Assembly: GCF_022678625.1 (NCBI RefSeq)
Contig: NZ_JALBYQ010000009.1
Location: 1-60,834, forward strand
DNA: 60,834 bases
From: Aliiroseovarius subalbicans
Lineage (GTDB): Bacteria > Pseudomonadota > Alphaproteobacteria > Rhodobacterales > Rhodobacteraceae
Reading direction: 5' to 3'
The notes under the pieces were generated by a model. The model worked only from the letters and a program-made list of their open reading frames with translations, was not told the DNA's origin and searched no databases. The position numbers and the translations under genes were made by a program. Shown here in pieces: positions 15,472 through 24,197 of the stretch. Numbering within the stretch: the first letter of the stretch is position 1; the number at the start of each line of letters is the position of its first letter.

Positions 15472-17946
15472 ATGGAGTTGTATTTCTGGAGCAGAACACA
15501 CGTGCTTAATAGGTGCCTTCTGGGTTTTTTCCTTGGATGTGGGCTGTTCGCTCTCACCGCCTGCGACAGCGCTGAAGAACGTGCCGAAGAGCATTTCCAG
15601 ACAGCACTCGAATATATCGAAGTAGGTGATTTCGCCCGCGCAACCATCGAATTTAGAAATGTCTTCAAGCTGAACGGTCATCACCGCGAGGCCCGGCTGA
15701 CCTATGCGAGAATGCAGGATGAGCGGGGCGATGTGTCCGAAGCTTATGGCCAATATCTGCGTCTGGTTGAGCAATATCCCGATGATCTGGAAGGCCGCAA
15801 AGCCCTTGTGAGACTGGCCGTTGAGACCGGGAACTGGGAGGAGATCGAGCGCCACGGAAATGCCGCCGCCAAACTCGCCCCGGAAGATCCATTGATCCAG
15901 GCGACATTGACCCTGATCGCCGTTCGCCAAGCGCTGCATGACGAAGACAGCCACACCCTCCAGAACGCATTTGACACCGCCCGGGAGCTTTTAAGCAAAC
16001 AGCCGAACCTGCTGGCAGCCCATCAGGTCGTGATCAACCAGTTGATCCTGGACCAGCACTGGACAGAGGCACAAGCCGCACTGGACACCGCCCTCACGGC
16101 CTTTCCGGAAAACATGAAGTTCTACATGCTGCGCCTCAAGGTGCTGCAGGAACGGGGCGACAACCCGGCAATCGAAGCCCAGCTTCAGCGCATGCTGACG
16201 CGCTTCCCCGGTGAACAGAATATTCAGAACATTTTGCTGGGTTGGTATCTGGATCAGGGAAACATAGATGCGGCCGAAGCCTTTCTGCGCGCCCGCGTCA
16301 CCCCGGAGAGTGACACGCCGGACAGCCAGGTCGCGCTGATACAGTTCCTGGCCACAACGCGCGGCTCCGAAGCGGCAAAGGCGGAACTGGACAGCATCCT
16401 GGCCACCGACACACGTCACGCGCTGACCTTTCGGGCGCTGCGGGCGGCATTGGATTTTGAAACCGGGAAGACAGACAAGGCCATTGCCCGCCTGGAAAGC
16501 GCACTTGAGGGTCTGCCCCCCTCGCCCGAGGTCAATGATGCCAAGGTAACACTGGCCAGAATGCTGGTGGACACGGGCAATGCGGTGGGGGCGCGGGCCC
16601 TGTTGGAAGAGGTGCTCGAGGCCGACGCGTCACATGTGGACGCCATGAAGCTCAAGGCCCGGGACCTGATCAAGCGCGACCAGACCGGAGATGCGATCAT
16701 CCTTCTGCGTGCGGCTCTCGGGGAAAGCCCGCGCGATGCCCAGGCGATGACCCTGCTGGCACAGGCTCATGAGCGCGACGGCAACCGGGACCTGATGGCG
16801 GAAATGCTGGCGCTGGCGGTCGAAGCGTCGGGCAGTGCACCTGCCGAGTCCCTCAGCTATGCCGCCTATCTGCAAAGGTATGAAAAGCTGATCCCGGCCG
16901 AAGACGTGCTCCTGGCGGCGCTGCGAATTCAGAATGAAAATCAACGCCTGCTTGGCGCACTCGGCACGCTTTACATCCAGATGCAGGACTGGAGCCGCAC
17001 CCAAGGCGTGATCGACCGCCTGGTCCAGCTCGAGGGTGGCCTGCCGCTGGCCAATGAGCTCACCGCCCGCACATTGGCCGCGCAGGGGCAGGAAGATGAA
17101 CTCCTGAGATTTCTAGGTGATCTGGCCAACCAAGTTGGCGCTGGCGGCCCGGATATCGGGATCATCCGCACCCACGTGAATCGCGGGGATTTGAAGGCGG
17201 CCCTGAACCATGTTGACCAGGCCCTGCAACAGACACCCGGCGACATGACCCTGCGTCTTCTGCGTGGAACCGTTCTGGCCGTTTCCGCGCGCCACGGCGA
17301 AGCCGAGGCGGCATATCGCACCCTGCTGAAGGACGCCCCGAAAGAAGAGCCGGTCTGGATCGCGCTCTACCGACTTCAACTGGCGCGCGGTGACAGTGAC
17401 GCCGCCAGGCAGGTGGTCGACGAAGGCCTGGTCGCCCTGCCCGACAGCCCCCGGCTGCAATGGGCCCTTGCGATCGAACTGGAACAGGGCGGCGATATCA
17501 ACGGGGCGATCGCGGTCTACGAGGCGCTCTATGCGCGCGACAGCGACAACCCGATCATTGCCAACAACCTGGCCAGCCTTCTGGCCACCCATCGCGACGA
17601 CTCCGACAGCCTTTCCCACGCCTGGGAGGTTGCCCGGCGCCTGCGCGGCCAGAACATACCGGCCTTTCAGGACACCTATGGCTGGGTTGTCCACCGCCGC
17701 GGTGATTACGAGGACGCGCTGGCCCATCTCGAACCCGCGGCCCGCGGCCTGCCGGATGATCCGGTGGTCCAGTATCACCTTGCTGCCACCTATGCCGCCC
17801 TTGGTCGTAACGCCAAGGCGCTGGAACAGTTCCGCAAGGTGGCCACGATGAAGAACGCCGAAGCGATTCTCGACATGGTAAATGCCGAAATCACCCGCCT
17901 GTCCGAAGGGTCCGGGGCTGGCACACAAGAGAAAATCGACAAATGA
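15472..17946 (+). CDS. TPR-repeat lipoprotein of the exosortase/EPS system (PrsT-like)
   Basis: An 824-residue protein with a lipoprotein signal: hydrophobic core and LTAC lipobox with Cys31. Asp at position +2 would favour the inner membrane by the enteric rule. The rest is a continuous set of TPR units (for example ALEYIEVGDFARATIEFRNVF, AVYEALYARDSDNPIIANNLASLL) and ends near residue 810. Size, lipobox and locus match the giant TPR lipoproteins found with exosortases, thought to act as periplasmic scaffolds for polymer export. ATG 15472 has a poor ribosome site; GTG 15502, behind GGAG, would give a shorter but complete signal peptide. It sits between the priming transferase and the Wza-type export gene. 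Confidence 0.88.
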   Translation: MELYFWSRTHVLNRCLLGFFLGCGLFALTACDSAEERAEEHFQTALEYIEVGDFARATIEFRNVFKLNGHHREARLTYARMQDERGDVSEAYGQYLRLVEQYPDDLEGRKALVRLAVETGNWEEIERHGNAAAKLAPEDPLIQATLTLIAVRQALHDEDSHTLQNAFDTARELLSKQPNLLAAHQVVINQLILDQHWTEAQAALDTALTAFPENMKFYMLRLKVLQERGDNPAIEAQLQRMLTRFPGEQNIQNILLGWYLDQGNIDAAEAFLRARVTPESDTPDSQVALIQFLATTRGSEAAKAELDSILATDTRHALTFRALRAALDFETGKTDKAIARLESALEGLPPSPEVNDAKVTLARMLVDTGNAVGARALLEEVLEADASHVDAMKLKARDLIKRDQTGDAIILLRAALGESPRDAQAMTLLAQAHERDGNRDLMAEMLALAVEASGSAPAESLSYAAYLQRYEKLIPAEDVLLAALRIQNENQRLLGALGTLYIQMQDWSRTQGVIDRLVQLEGGLPLANELTARTLAAQGQEDELLRFLGDLANQVGAGGPDIGIIRTHVNRGDLKAALNHVDQALQQTPGDMTLRLLRGTVLAVSARHGEAEAAYRTLLKDAPKEEPVWIALYRLQLARGDSDAARQVVDEGLVALPDSPRLQWALAIELEQGGDINGAIAVYEALYARDSDNPIIANNLASLLATHRDDSDSLSHAWEVARRLRGQNIPAFQDTYGWVVHRRGDYEDALAHLEPAARGLPDDPVVQYHLAATYAALGRNAKALEQFRKVATMKNAEAILDMVNAEITRLSEGSGAGTQEKIDK

Positions 17947-18066
17947 ACCCAGGAATCCACGGCTAATCCACTGCTGAACGTTCTGTTTCGTCAATTGCAG
18001 TTTCACTTAACTCTCCTGCCGGGGTATTCTTGGTTCAAGCCATTGGCTAGCCTAGGGGAAATAACG

Positions 18067-18657
18067 ATGTTCAAAACCGTTTTCACATTCATTGCCGCCG
18101 CGCTTGCGGTCACCTTCTTCACCACGCACGCTCAGGCTCAGAGCGGCTACCAGATCCGTAGCGGCGACACGCTGACGATCGAAGTTCTTGAAGATTCAAG
18201 CCTGAACCGCACCGCCTTGGTGCTGCCGGACGGCTCGATCAGCTTCCCGCTGGCCGGCGGGCTCAAGGTTGCGGGCCAGACCACGGGCCAGGTTGCTGCC
18301 GCCCTGTCCAACGGGCTGTCTTCAAACTTCGCCTCGAGCCCGAATGTCCATGTGGCCGTCAGCGAAGTCGTGGTTCGCACCGTGGCCGCCCCCGTGGGCA
18401 CGAGCATCTATCTCACCGGTGAGATTGCCAACCCCGGCCATATCAGCGCCCGTCGCGGCACCACTATTCTTCAGGCGATTGCCGAGGCCGGTGGGTTGAC
18501 CCGCTTTGCTGCCGGTAAACGCATTCAGCTGCGCCGTGGTGACCGGATTTATGTCTACAATTATGACACAAACGGTGGCGCAGGCAGCATCTCCGGCAAC
18601 ACGGCTCTGGCCCGTGGAGATGTGATTGTGGTGCCAACACGCAAGCTTTTTGAATAA
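18067..18657 (+). CDS. Polysaccharide export protein (Wza/SLBB type)
   Basis: A 196-residue exported protein with a signal peptide cut near residue 24 (THAQA-QSG). It has the polysaccharide export domain, opening with GYQIRSGDTLTIEVLED and continuing with LPDGSISFPLAGGLKVAGQT, and then an SLBB domain (IYLTGEIANPGHISARRGTTILQAIAEAGG). No lipobox is seen and it lacks the long C-terminal helix of Wza, so it is the short form that probably needs a separate barrel, perhaps the one at 1640. ATG 18067 is preceded by AGGGGA at 7 bases. It ends the plus-strand set that began at 14750 and converges with the glycosyltransferase at 18713. Confidence 0.92.
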   Translation: MFKTVFTFIAAALAVTFFTTHAQAQSGYQIRSGDTLTIEVLEDSSLNRTALVLPDGSISFPLAGGLKVAGQTTGQVAAALSNGLSSNFASSPNVHVAVSEVVVRTVAAPVGTSIYLTGEIANPGHISARRGTTILQAIAEAGGLTRFAAGKRIQLRRGDRIYVYNYDTNGGAGSISGNTALARGDVIVVPTRKLFE

Positions 18658-18712
18658 AGCCGAACCGCATCAGTTCTGAACTGACGCTGGCTTCCACAGG
18701 GAGCCCGTCAGC

Positions 18713-19651
18713 TTAGCGCGGAATGAATCCACCCTGCCATTCTGCGCGGCGATCCCAGACTTCGCGCCAGACGGAAAAGTCGTCACTATTTCGGCGCAAA
18801 ACCCTGTAGGCGATCTGACGTGACCAGGGCCAGAGCCGGTACAGGAAACGTGCAACAGGGCGCTGCCAAGCTGGAACGTGACGCTCCAGCAGAGTGGCTT
18901 TGGCGGCCAGCAAGCGTACCATCTTGTCCGCGCGAACCTTCTCCGAAGCCCCCCCAAAATGGATGATCTCGGCATCGGGCGTCACGCGGGGGGCCGCCCT
19001 CAGGTCACGGATTGCGCGCAGGCACAGGTCGGCTTCTTCGCCATACATGAAGAAGGTTTCATCGAACCCGCCAAGCGCCTCCCAGTCAGCCCGCCGGATC
19101 AGGAAGAAACAGCCGGACACAATATCGACCTGGCGCTCGGAGCTGCGGTCCCAGCCGCCATAGGTCTCGGGATTGAACCGCTCGCTGTTTGCAAAGATCC
19201 CGGTCAACCCCGTGCTGCGGCAAAAGATAGCCCAGAGCCCCATGCGCCCCCAGCAGGAGCCCGGGTTCAAGCTGTGATCTCCGAACAGGGTGCGCCCGCC
19301 CCAAATACGCGCCTCGGGCCGGCTGTTGGCGAAATCGACAAGACGGTCAATGGCCCTCTCCAGTACCACCGTGTCGGGGTTTAGCAGCAGGATATAGTCC
19401 CCACGTGCATGCTCTGCGGCGATATTGTTGCCCTTGGCAAAGCCATGGTTTTTCTGTTCGGCCATCAAGCGCATCTCGGGAAACTCGGCAGCAATCGCCT
19501 CGGGAGAGCCATCGGAGGACACATTGTCGACCACGATGACCTCATGCGACACGGTGGTTTGCCCCTTGAGGGAGCGCAGGCAATCCAGCGTCATCTCGCG
19601 GGTATTGTAGCTGACCACCAGAATAGAGACTTTGGGAAGTGTCTTTGTCAC
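18713..19651 (-). CDS. Family 2 glycosyltransferase, rhamnosyltransferase-like
   Basis: A 312-residue GT-A enzyme. VSILVVSYNTREMTLDCLRSL at the start, VVDNVSSDGSPEAI near 42, LLLNPDTVV near 92 as the DXD-equivalent, and SGCFFLIRRADWEALGGFDETFFMYGEEADLCLR near 190 are the pattern of WbbL-type rhamnosyltransferases. L-rhamnose from the plasmid rfb operon is therefore a reasonable donor, but this is inference. The start is GTG 19651 with a weak ribosome site; no better in-frame start precedes the conserved strand. It lies between the EPS export gene (convergent) and the partition genes. Confidence 0.88.
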   Translation of the reverse strand: MTKTLPKVSILVVSYNTREMTLDCLRSLKGQTTVSHEVIVVDNVSSDGSPEAIAAEFPEMRLMAEQKNHGFAKGNNIAAEHARGDYILLLNPDTVVLERAIDRLVDFANSRPEARIWGGRTLFGDHSLNPGSCWGRMGLWAIFCRSTGLTGIFANSERFNPETYGGWDRSSERQVDIVSGCFFLIRRADWEALGGFDETFFMYGEEADLCLRAIRDLRAAPRVTPDAEIIHFGGASEKVRADKMVRLLAAKATLLERHVPAWQRPVARFLYRLWPWSRQIAYRVLRRNSDDFSVWREVWDRRAEWQGGFIPR

Positions 19652-19749
19652 GAATGAAAACCGCCTGAAAAATCGGAACCGGATGCCCAGAAAAGGTCAT
19701 TTCACGCGGCTGTCTTCAGATCAACCCCGGCAGGGCAGTGGGATGGAAA

Positions 19750-19767
19750 TGTTTCGCGCGCGAAACA
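19750..19767. promoter_or_regulatory. parS: parS-like centromere palindrome, copy 1
   Basis: The 18-bp perfect palindrome TGTTTCGCGCGCGAAACA lies 27 bp downstream of parB. It keeps the TGTTTC...GAAACA halves of the classic 16-bp parS with a longer GC core. An identical copy is at 20887-20904, and a few flanking bases also agree. Two copies around parB strongly suggest the ParB binding site. Confidence 0.85.
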
Positions 19768-19794
19768 AATTCCCCGGATGGGGATAGGTTGGTG

Positions 19795-20814
19795 TCATGC
19801 CTGACTTCGCAGCCAGGCGCGCAGGCGCTCTTGGAAATCTGCCGTCACTCCCGAACCGCTCAGGGTGAGCCCCAATCCGTCTGCTGAGAGGGCCAACTGG
19901 ATGGGTCCGAAGCTTTCCGTCTGTGGGTTTTTAGACTCTAATCCACCTTTTAGAGACTGTTTTGCCCCCTGCCCTTTCAAGGCTTTCGACAGGATTATCG
20001 CTTCCTGCTCCTGGGTTTCCGGCGGCGTGGCACGCAGGACCGAGCGAATACGATCGGCAACGTCTGGATTATCTTTCAGTGCCTTTGACAGGGAGAGCCC
20101 CAGGCGTTCCGGGATTGCGGCGGCGAACTCCAACGCCTCGTCCAACGCATGGTAGATCGCAATGAAGGACCTGATCTTGGAGCGCTTAGATCGGCTTATA
20201 TTCGCAAAGAGCCCGCGCAAGGCGGCCCCTTCATCGGGATAGACCCCTTCCTCTGCCGCCCGCGCCGCAATGCGGGCGCGTTCGTAGTAGGACAGGCCGA
20301 CACGTATTTCATTCTCTTCCACCATCGCCAGATAGGCGTCAGACGCGTTTTCGGGCTTTCTCAGCAGGGCCTGGATGGTGGCGAACCGATCTTCGCCACT
20401 TTCATCATGAAGCACCTTCAGCGCCGCCAGACGGCGCCAGCCGGAAATCAGCCCAAATCGACCCTGTTCCAGCTCAACAACCTCGATCGGGGTCTGCTGA
20501 CCGCGAACCCGCAGACTCTCGATTAAGGCAGCCATGTCTTCGCCATCGGCGACCAGGCGGTCACGAACCAGGTGGTATTCATCAACCAAATCGAGCGGCA
20601 GAGCCTGCACCAGGCGCCCTTCGGCGCGGGCCGAGCGGATTTCACCGGTTAGATCCTCGACAGCAGCCTGAAGGGCGCTTTCCCCGGCCACCTGGGCAAT
20701 CGGCGGGGTCGAACGCGACACGCCCATGGGAAACATGCTCTTGGCCTCCGGGGCAGGGGAGGTATCACCCAGATAGTCCGGGCGGGCAGGGGTCAATCTC
20801 TTGCGTTTAGCCAT
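19795..20814 (-). CDS. parB: Plasmid partition protein ParB
   Basis: A 339-residue ParB/RepB-type DNA-binding CTPase. The central ParB/Sulfiredoxin-like domain has IESLRVRGQQTPIEVVEL and the LISGWRRLAALKVL box (about residues 95-130; ERR-equivalent GWRR), then a helix-turn-helix region with NEIRVGLSYYERARIAARAAEEGVY (about 165-190), where ParBs carry NLQREDLSPIE. The C-terminal 40 residues would form the dimer domain. It binds the two flanking TGTTTC palindromes and works with ParA to segregate the plasmid. ATG 20814 is clear. It lies 97 bp downstream of parA, with one parS in the gap. Confidence 0.93.
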   Translation of the reverse strand: MAKRKRLTPARPDYLGDTSPAPEAKSMFPMGVSRSTPPIAQVAGESALQAAVEDLTGEIRSARAEGRLVQALPLDLVDEYHLVRDRLVADGEDMAALIESLRVRGQQTPIEVVELEQGRFGLISGWRRLAALKVLHDESGEDRFATIQALLRKPENASDAYLAMVEENEIRVGLSYYERARIAARAAEEGVYPDEGAALRGLFANISRSKRSKIRSFIAIYHALDEALEFAAAIPERLGLSLSKALKDNPDVADRIRSVLRATPPETQEQEAIILSKALKGQGAKQSLKGGLESKNPQTESFGPIQLALSADGLGLTLSGSGVTADFQERLRAWLRSQA

Positions 20815-20886
20815 GTTCGTCTCCGTTTTCCCCAGAACTAGAGTCTGTTTCCTTGTCTTTTCCTACCCTGGCGCCCGGTCGCGAAA

Positions 20887-20904
20887 TGTTTCGCGCGCGA
20901 AACA
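20887..20904. promoter_or_regulatory. parS: parS-like centromere palindrome, copy 2
   Basis: Second identical copy of TGTTTCGCGCGCGAAACA, in the 97-bp gap between parA and parB. Its position just before parB means ParB binding or spreading could also damp parB transcription. Confidence 0.85.
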
Positions 20905-20911
20905 AGTTCTT

Positions 20912-22324
20912 CTAGAACGCCAGTTGCGGTGCCCCGGCATTCTCGGCGTCGCGGGCTAGTTCCTCGCGGCGCCAAACCCCCAGAAGCAACCGTTTGAACG
21001 CGGCATAGGTTTCGTCAAAGGTTTCACGCCCCCGCACATAGGTTTCGCGGTTGAAGTCGCGATAATCCGCCTCGTAGATCCCGTTCACCTGCTCCCCGGC
21101 TTGGCCGATCAGGGCCGTGAATTCTTGACGATGTGGGTTCAGGGTCCGGCCCAGATAGGCCTGCATCAGGCTGGCCAGTTCGGCCTGCTGGCCGCTGTCA
21201 TAGCGGGTGATAAGGGTGCGCACCGCATCCCATTCAAAGGCCATCTCCGCGCGCCCCAGGGCACGGGCGGCCATGTTCTCGCCTTCCTCGATCGACTGGA
21301 AGGTGGAATGCAGCATGTCGAAGAAACGCCCGGTCGAATCGAACTCCAGGAACGAGGCCCCCATCGGCACCAGCAGGATGTCCGAAGCCGCCAACCCGTT
21401 GATGGTCAGATAACCAAGGGCAGGGGGGGTATCGAGGAAGATCAGGTCGTACTGGTCCAGCACGCCGTCCTCTTCCAGCGTATCGGTAATGGCATCCCAG
21501 AGCTTCCAGCTGCGCCCTTGCATGCGCCAGACCGGTATCTGGAACTCAGCCCAGTAGAGGTTCAACTGTGCCCCGATCAGGTCGATATTGGGCCAATGCG
21601 TGGATTGGATCAGATCGTCTGATCGGATTTTCAGGGCCTCATCCAGCGTATCGTCGATCGGCACGGGCTCTACGCCACGGTCAAGTCGCCCCTGGTTCTC
21701 GCGGCGCAAGTGGCTGGCATAATGGCGTGCAACCAGCGGAAAGACCGTTTGCCATTCATCCTGGACCTTGCCTCCGAAAATCGAGGTCATGGACCCCTGG
21801 CTGTCCAGATCCACGACCAGAACCCGATAGCCGTCCAGTGCGGCAGACATCGCCAGATGGGCACATGTCGAGGTCTTGCCGACCCCGCCCTTGAAATTGG
21901 CTACGGCAACGATCTTGGCGGGCAATCCTTCGGGGCGATAGGGGCGGTATTCCTTGGATTTGGACCCCTCTGCCGCAAAATGGGCCCGCAGACGGAGAAC
22001 CTCGTCCAAGGTAAACCACTTGGCACCGCCCTCGGTTTCGGACCGGCCTTGGGGAAGTTCCGGGCTGGCCTTCAGCACACGGCGAAAATGGGGAGCCGCA
22101 ACGGGTATCAGATAGCGGGTGATTTCCCAGGTGGAGAATAGCCGTAGTTTCTTCTGCCCGTCTTCGTGCAAACCACGCCCGGCCAAGTCATCGCGCCCTC
22201 GGGCACAGGCGCCTGCAATTTCGGCAAAATCCGATGTGGACGCAGGATTGCCCAAGTCGCCAAGTGCAACATCAGGATCAATATTGAAATACGGGGGCAA
22301 TCTGTCCTGGTGTGCTGTCCGCAT
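20912..22324 (-). CDS. parA: Plasmid partition ATPase ParA
   Basis: A 470-residue ParA of the long, type Ia kind. The N-terminal 130 residues are a DNA-binding extension with a helix-turn-helix-like stretch ending in WFTLDEVLRLRAHF; such proteins repress their own promoter. The deviant Walker A FKGGVGKTSTCAHLA is near residue 144, Walker A' VVDLDSQGSMTSIFG near 171 and Walker B LIFLDTPPALG near 275. ATG 22324 is preferred to a TTG at 22369, which adds 15 unconserved residues. It is transcribed away from repA across the origin, and leads parB. Together they distribute plasmid copies. Confidence 0.93.
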   Translation of the reverse strand: MRTAHQDRLPPYFNIDPDVALGDLGNPASTSDFAEIAGACARGRDDLAGRGLHEDGQKKLRLFSTWEITRYLIPVAAPHFRRVLKASPELPQGRSETEGGAKWFTLDEVLRLRAHFAAEGSKSKEYRPYRPEGLPAKIVAVANFKGGVGKTSTCAHLAMSAALDGYRVLVVDLDSQGSMTSIFGGKVQDEWQTVFPLVARHYASHLRRENQGRLDRGVEPVPIDDTLDEALKIRSDDLIQSTHWPNIDLIGAQLNLYWAEFQIPVWRMQGRSWKLWDAITDTLEEDGVLDQYDLIFLDTPPALGYLTINGLAASDILLVPMGASFLEFDSTGRFFDMLHSTFQSIEEGENMAARALGRAEMAFEWDAVRTLITRYDSGQQAELASLMQAYLGRTLNPHRQEFTALIGQAGEQVNGIYEADYRDFNRETYVRGRETFDETYAAFKRLLLGVWRREELARDAENAGAPQLAF

Positions 22325-22398
22325 AGAGAAAACCGTCCGATGTTCTGCCTTTTTGGCAATATACCACAAAAGGTGGCATGTGGAAGCACTCTCGGCAG

Positions 22399-22410
22399 AA
22401 ACACGTGTTT
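22399..22410. promoter_or_regulatory. Palindrome upstream of parA, possible ParA operator
   Basis: AAACACGTGTTT is a perfect 12-bp palindrome about 75 bp upstream of the parA start. Long ParA proteins often repress their own genes from such a site. It differs from the parS repeats, so I read it as a candidate operator and not a centromere. Confidence 0.4.
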
Positions 22411-22570
22411 TCTAAGCAAAAAAGGTGTGCTTTCCTCATTTTACTAAGGGTTGGGTGGCTATCTGAAAATAAATGTCTGTTAAATTTCTGTTATATATTA
22501 GTTACGGGAGGAAGTGATCAGAGTATCACTTTGATTTAACAAGGAAATAACCGTGCATTTGGTATGTTGG

Positions 22571-22634
22571 TGAATCTGAAGCCACGATAGTGCGACTCTG
22601 ATCCCACGCTGAGATGAATCCGAACCCACGATGG
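22571..22634 (+). repeat. Iterons, three direct repeats spaced 22 bp
   Basis: The core CCACGAT occurs at 22582-22588 and 22626-22632, with a one-base variant CCACGCT at 22604-22610. The three cores are exactly 22 bp apart, i.e. two helical turns. The outer two share the longer pattern TGAATCyGAAsCCACGATrG. A fourth core at 22683-22689 is out of this phase. These are the likely RepA binding sites. Confidence 0.8.
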
Positions 22635-22650
22635 CTCGCTTTACCGGGCC

Positions 22651-22659
22651 TGTGGATAA
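22651..22659 (-). promoter_or_regulatory. DnaA box
   Basis: TGTGGATAA on the plus strand is the exact complement of the consensus DnaA box TTATCCACA. It sits 17 bp after the third iteron and 63 bp before repA, where the host DnaA would assist RepA in opening the origin. Confidence 0.75.
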
Positions 22660-22722
22660 CTTTAGTCTGAGCGTCAATAAAACCACGATAAAGATTCGGG
22701 CAGTGATCAGGAAAAATTTCAG

Positions 22723-23730
22723 ATGAGCGGGGCAGGAACCTTGTTGCCGGACCGGCATCCGACAGCCGATTTCTTCGTCTGCGATATCTTCGATGCCTTG
22801 CCGAAGGATGACCTGGGTTCGATGGAACATCCGATGTTTTCATTGTCGACGCGACCTGATCGGAGGATCCTGAACTACGAGCACAATGGGGTCGAGATTA
22901 CCGTGACACCTTCGGTGAAGGGGCTGGCGACGATCCACGACAAGGACATCTTGATTTTTTGTATAAGTCAATTGATGGCGGCGCTGAATGCAGGCCGTGC
23001 GGTCAGCCGGGTCTTGCACCTGAAAGCGCATGATCTTCTGGTGGCCACCAACCGCGAAACATCGGGCGATGGCTACAAGCGGTTGCGCGAAGCCTTCGAA
23101 CGCCTGGCGGGGACGCGTATCACTACCAACATGACCACCGGAGAGGTCGAGACCACCACCGGGTTCGGCCTGATCGAAAGCTGGGAGATCGTGCGCCACA
23201 CCCGCGGAGGGCGCATGACGAGCGTATCGGTGAAACTGTCGGACTGGCTATTTCGCGCAGTGATGTCGAAATCGGTGCTGACGTTGAGCCGCGACTATTT
23301 CCGTCTGCGCAAACCGCTGGAGCGGCGGGTCTATGAGCTGGCGCGTAAACATTGCGGGCGACAGCCGGAATGGCGGGTCTCGGTCGAAGTGCTGTTGAAG
23401 AAATCCGGGTCGGCCTCGCCGCGCCGGGTGTTTCGCAAGATGTTGCGCGACATGATCGCCGCCGATCACCTGCCGGATTACGAAATGTTGGAAGAGCCGG
23501 GGGACATCATCCGGTTTGCCCGCCGCGGCCAGGTGGTCGAAGTGGGAAGCCGTCCGCTTCTGTCAGCGGACGCTTTGGACCAGGCGCGCGACCTGGCGCC
23601 GGGGTCGGATGTCTATGCATTGGAGGCGGACTGGCTGCGCTATTGGGCCGATACGGGCCGTCCTGCGCTCAGAAGCCCGACACAGGCCTTCCTGGGTTAT
23701 GTACGCACGCGTGTGGCCAGCGGGGGCTGA
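22723..23730 (+). CDS. repA: Replication initiator protein RepA
   Basis: A 335-residue initiator of the alphaproteobacterial RPA family (RepA-type plasmids of Rhodobacterales). It has the family's continuous signature: LLPDRHPTADFFVCDIFDALPKDD at the start, SMEHPMFSLSTRPDRR near 33, GLATIHDKDILIFCISQLMAA near 66, then FERLAGTRI, LSDWLFRAV and TLSRDYFRLRKPLERRVYELARKHCG in the winged-helix half near 170-210. It binds the iterons at 22571-22634 to start replication. It is transcribed away from parAB, as is usual for this plasmid type. Its compatibility group (for example RepA-I) needs a phylogeny. Confidence 0.95.
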   Translation: MSGAGTLLPDRHPTADFFVCDIFDALPKDDLGSMEHPMFSLSTRPDRRILNYEHNGVEITVTPSVKGLATIHDKDILIFCISQLMAALNAGRAVSRVLHLKAHDLLVATNRETSGDGYKRLREAFERLAGTRITTNMTTGEVETTTGFGLIESWEIVRHTRGGRMTSVSVKLSDWLFRAVMSKSVLTLSRDYFRLRKPLERRVYELARKHCGRQPEWRVSVEVLLKKSGSASPRRVFRKMLRDMIAADHLPDYEMLEEPGDIIRFARRGQVVEVGSRPLLSADALDQARDLAPGSDVYALEADWLRYWADTGRPALRSPTQAFLGYVRTRVASGG

Positions 23731-23759
23731 GCAGATATCAGAAAGGGCAGGGGTCTTGA

Positions 23760-23948
23760 TCAGGTATCGCGGTCGTCAAGGTTTCGATGGCCAAGGGCCA
23801 GGTTCAGACCGGATATGCTGATCAGCGTGGAGAACATGCCGACCGAACTGTAAAGCCAAAGCGCCATCAAGAGGGAATATCCGGACAACAGGGCTGCGAT
23901 CGCTGTCAGGAAACCCACAAGCATACCTATGGCCAATGCGCCGATCAT
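23760..23948 (-). CDS. Small two-helix membrane protein
   Basis: A 62-residue protein with two hydrophobic segments, about 3-22 (GALAIGMLVGFLTAIAALLSG) and 25-45, and a short polar tail (RNLDDRD). ATG 23948 has an excellent AGGAGG ribosome site 8 bases upstream, the main reason to accept it as a gene. It stands alone, converging with repA 29 bp away. I do not recognise a family. It could stabilise a membrane complex or act as a small regulator, but nothing in the sequence says which. Confidence 0.65.
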   Translation of the reverse strand: MIGALAIGMLVGFLTAIAALLSGYSLLMALWLYSSVGMFSTLISISGLNLALGHRNLDDRDT

Positions 23949-24197
23949 TCCGTCTTCCTCCTGCCTCACCTTGTTGTTCCTGTACCCAGCCTGATCTGAC
24001 TTTGTGGCATTATTTGGGCATGGTCCGATTAGTATTTCGTTAACAGGGCCACGGTAGCCCTGAGATTTATCATAAAACTATCATGAAGCCGTTCCTGCGG
24101 CTGCAGAATTTTGTGCGGGCGGCCAGTTGGGCGGAACTTCTCCGAGACCGGGTTGAATCGCAGGCAAGGGCTTTTGCTGCTAGAAGTGATCGAACTG

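Larger units (their letters stand above)
22325..22722. other. Replication origin region (oriV)
   Basis: The 398-bp gap between divergent parA and repA holds the origin elements: an A/T-rich stretch at about 22420-22560 suited to strand opening, three 22-bp-spaced iterons at 22571-22634, a perfect DnaA box at 22651-22659, and one more iteron core (CCACGAT, 22683-22689) near repA. This order matches iteron plasmids driven by an initiator encoded next to the repeats. The promoters of parA and repA must also lie here. Confidence 0.8.
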
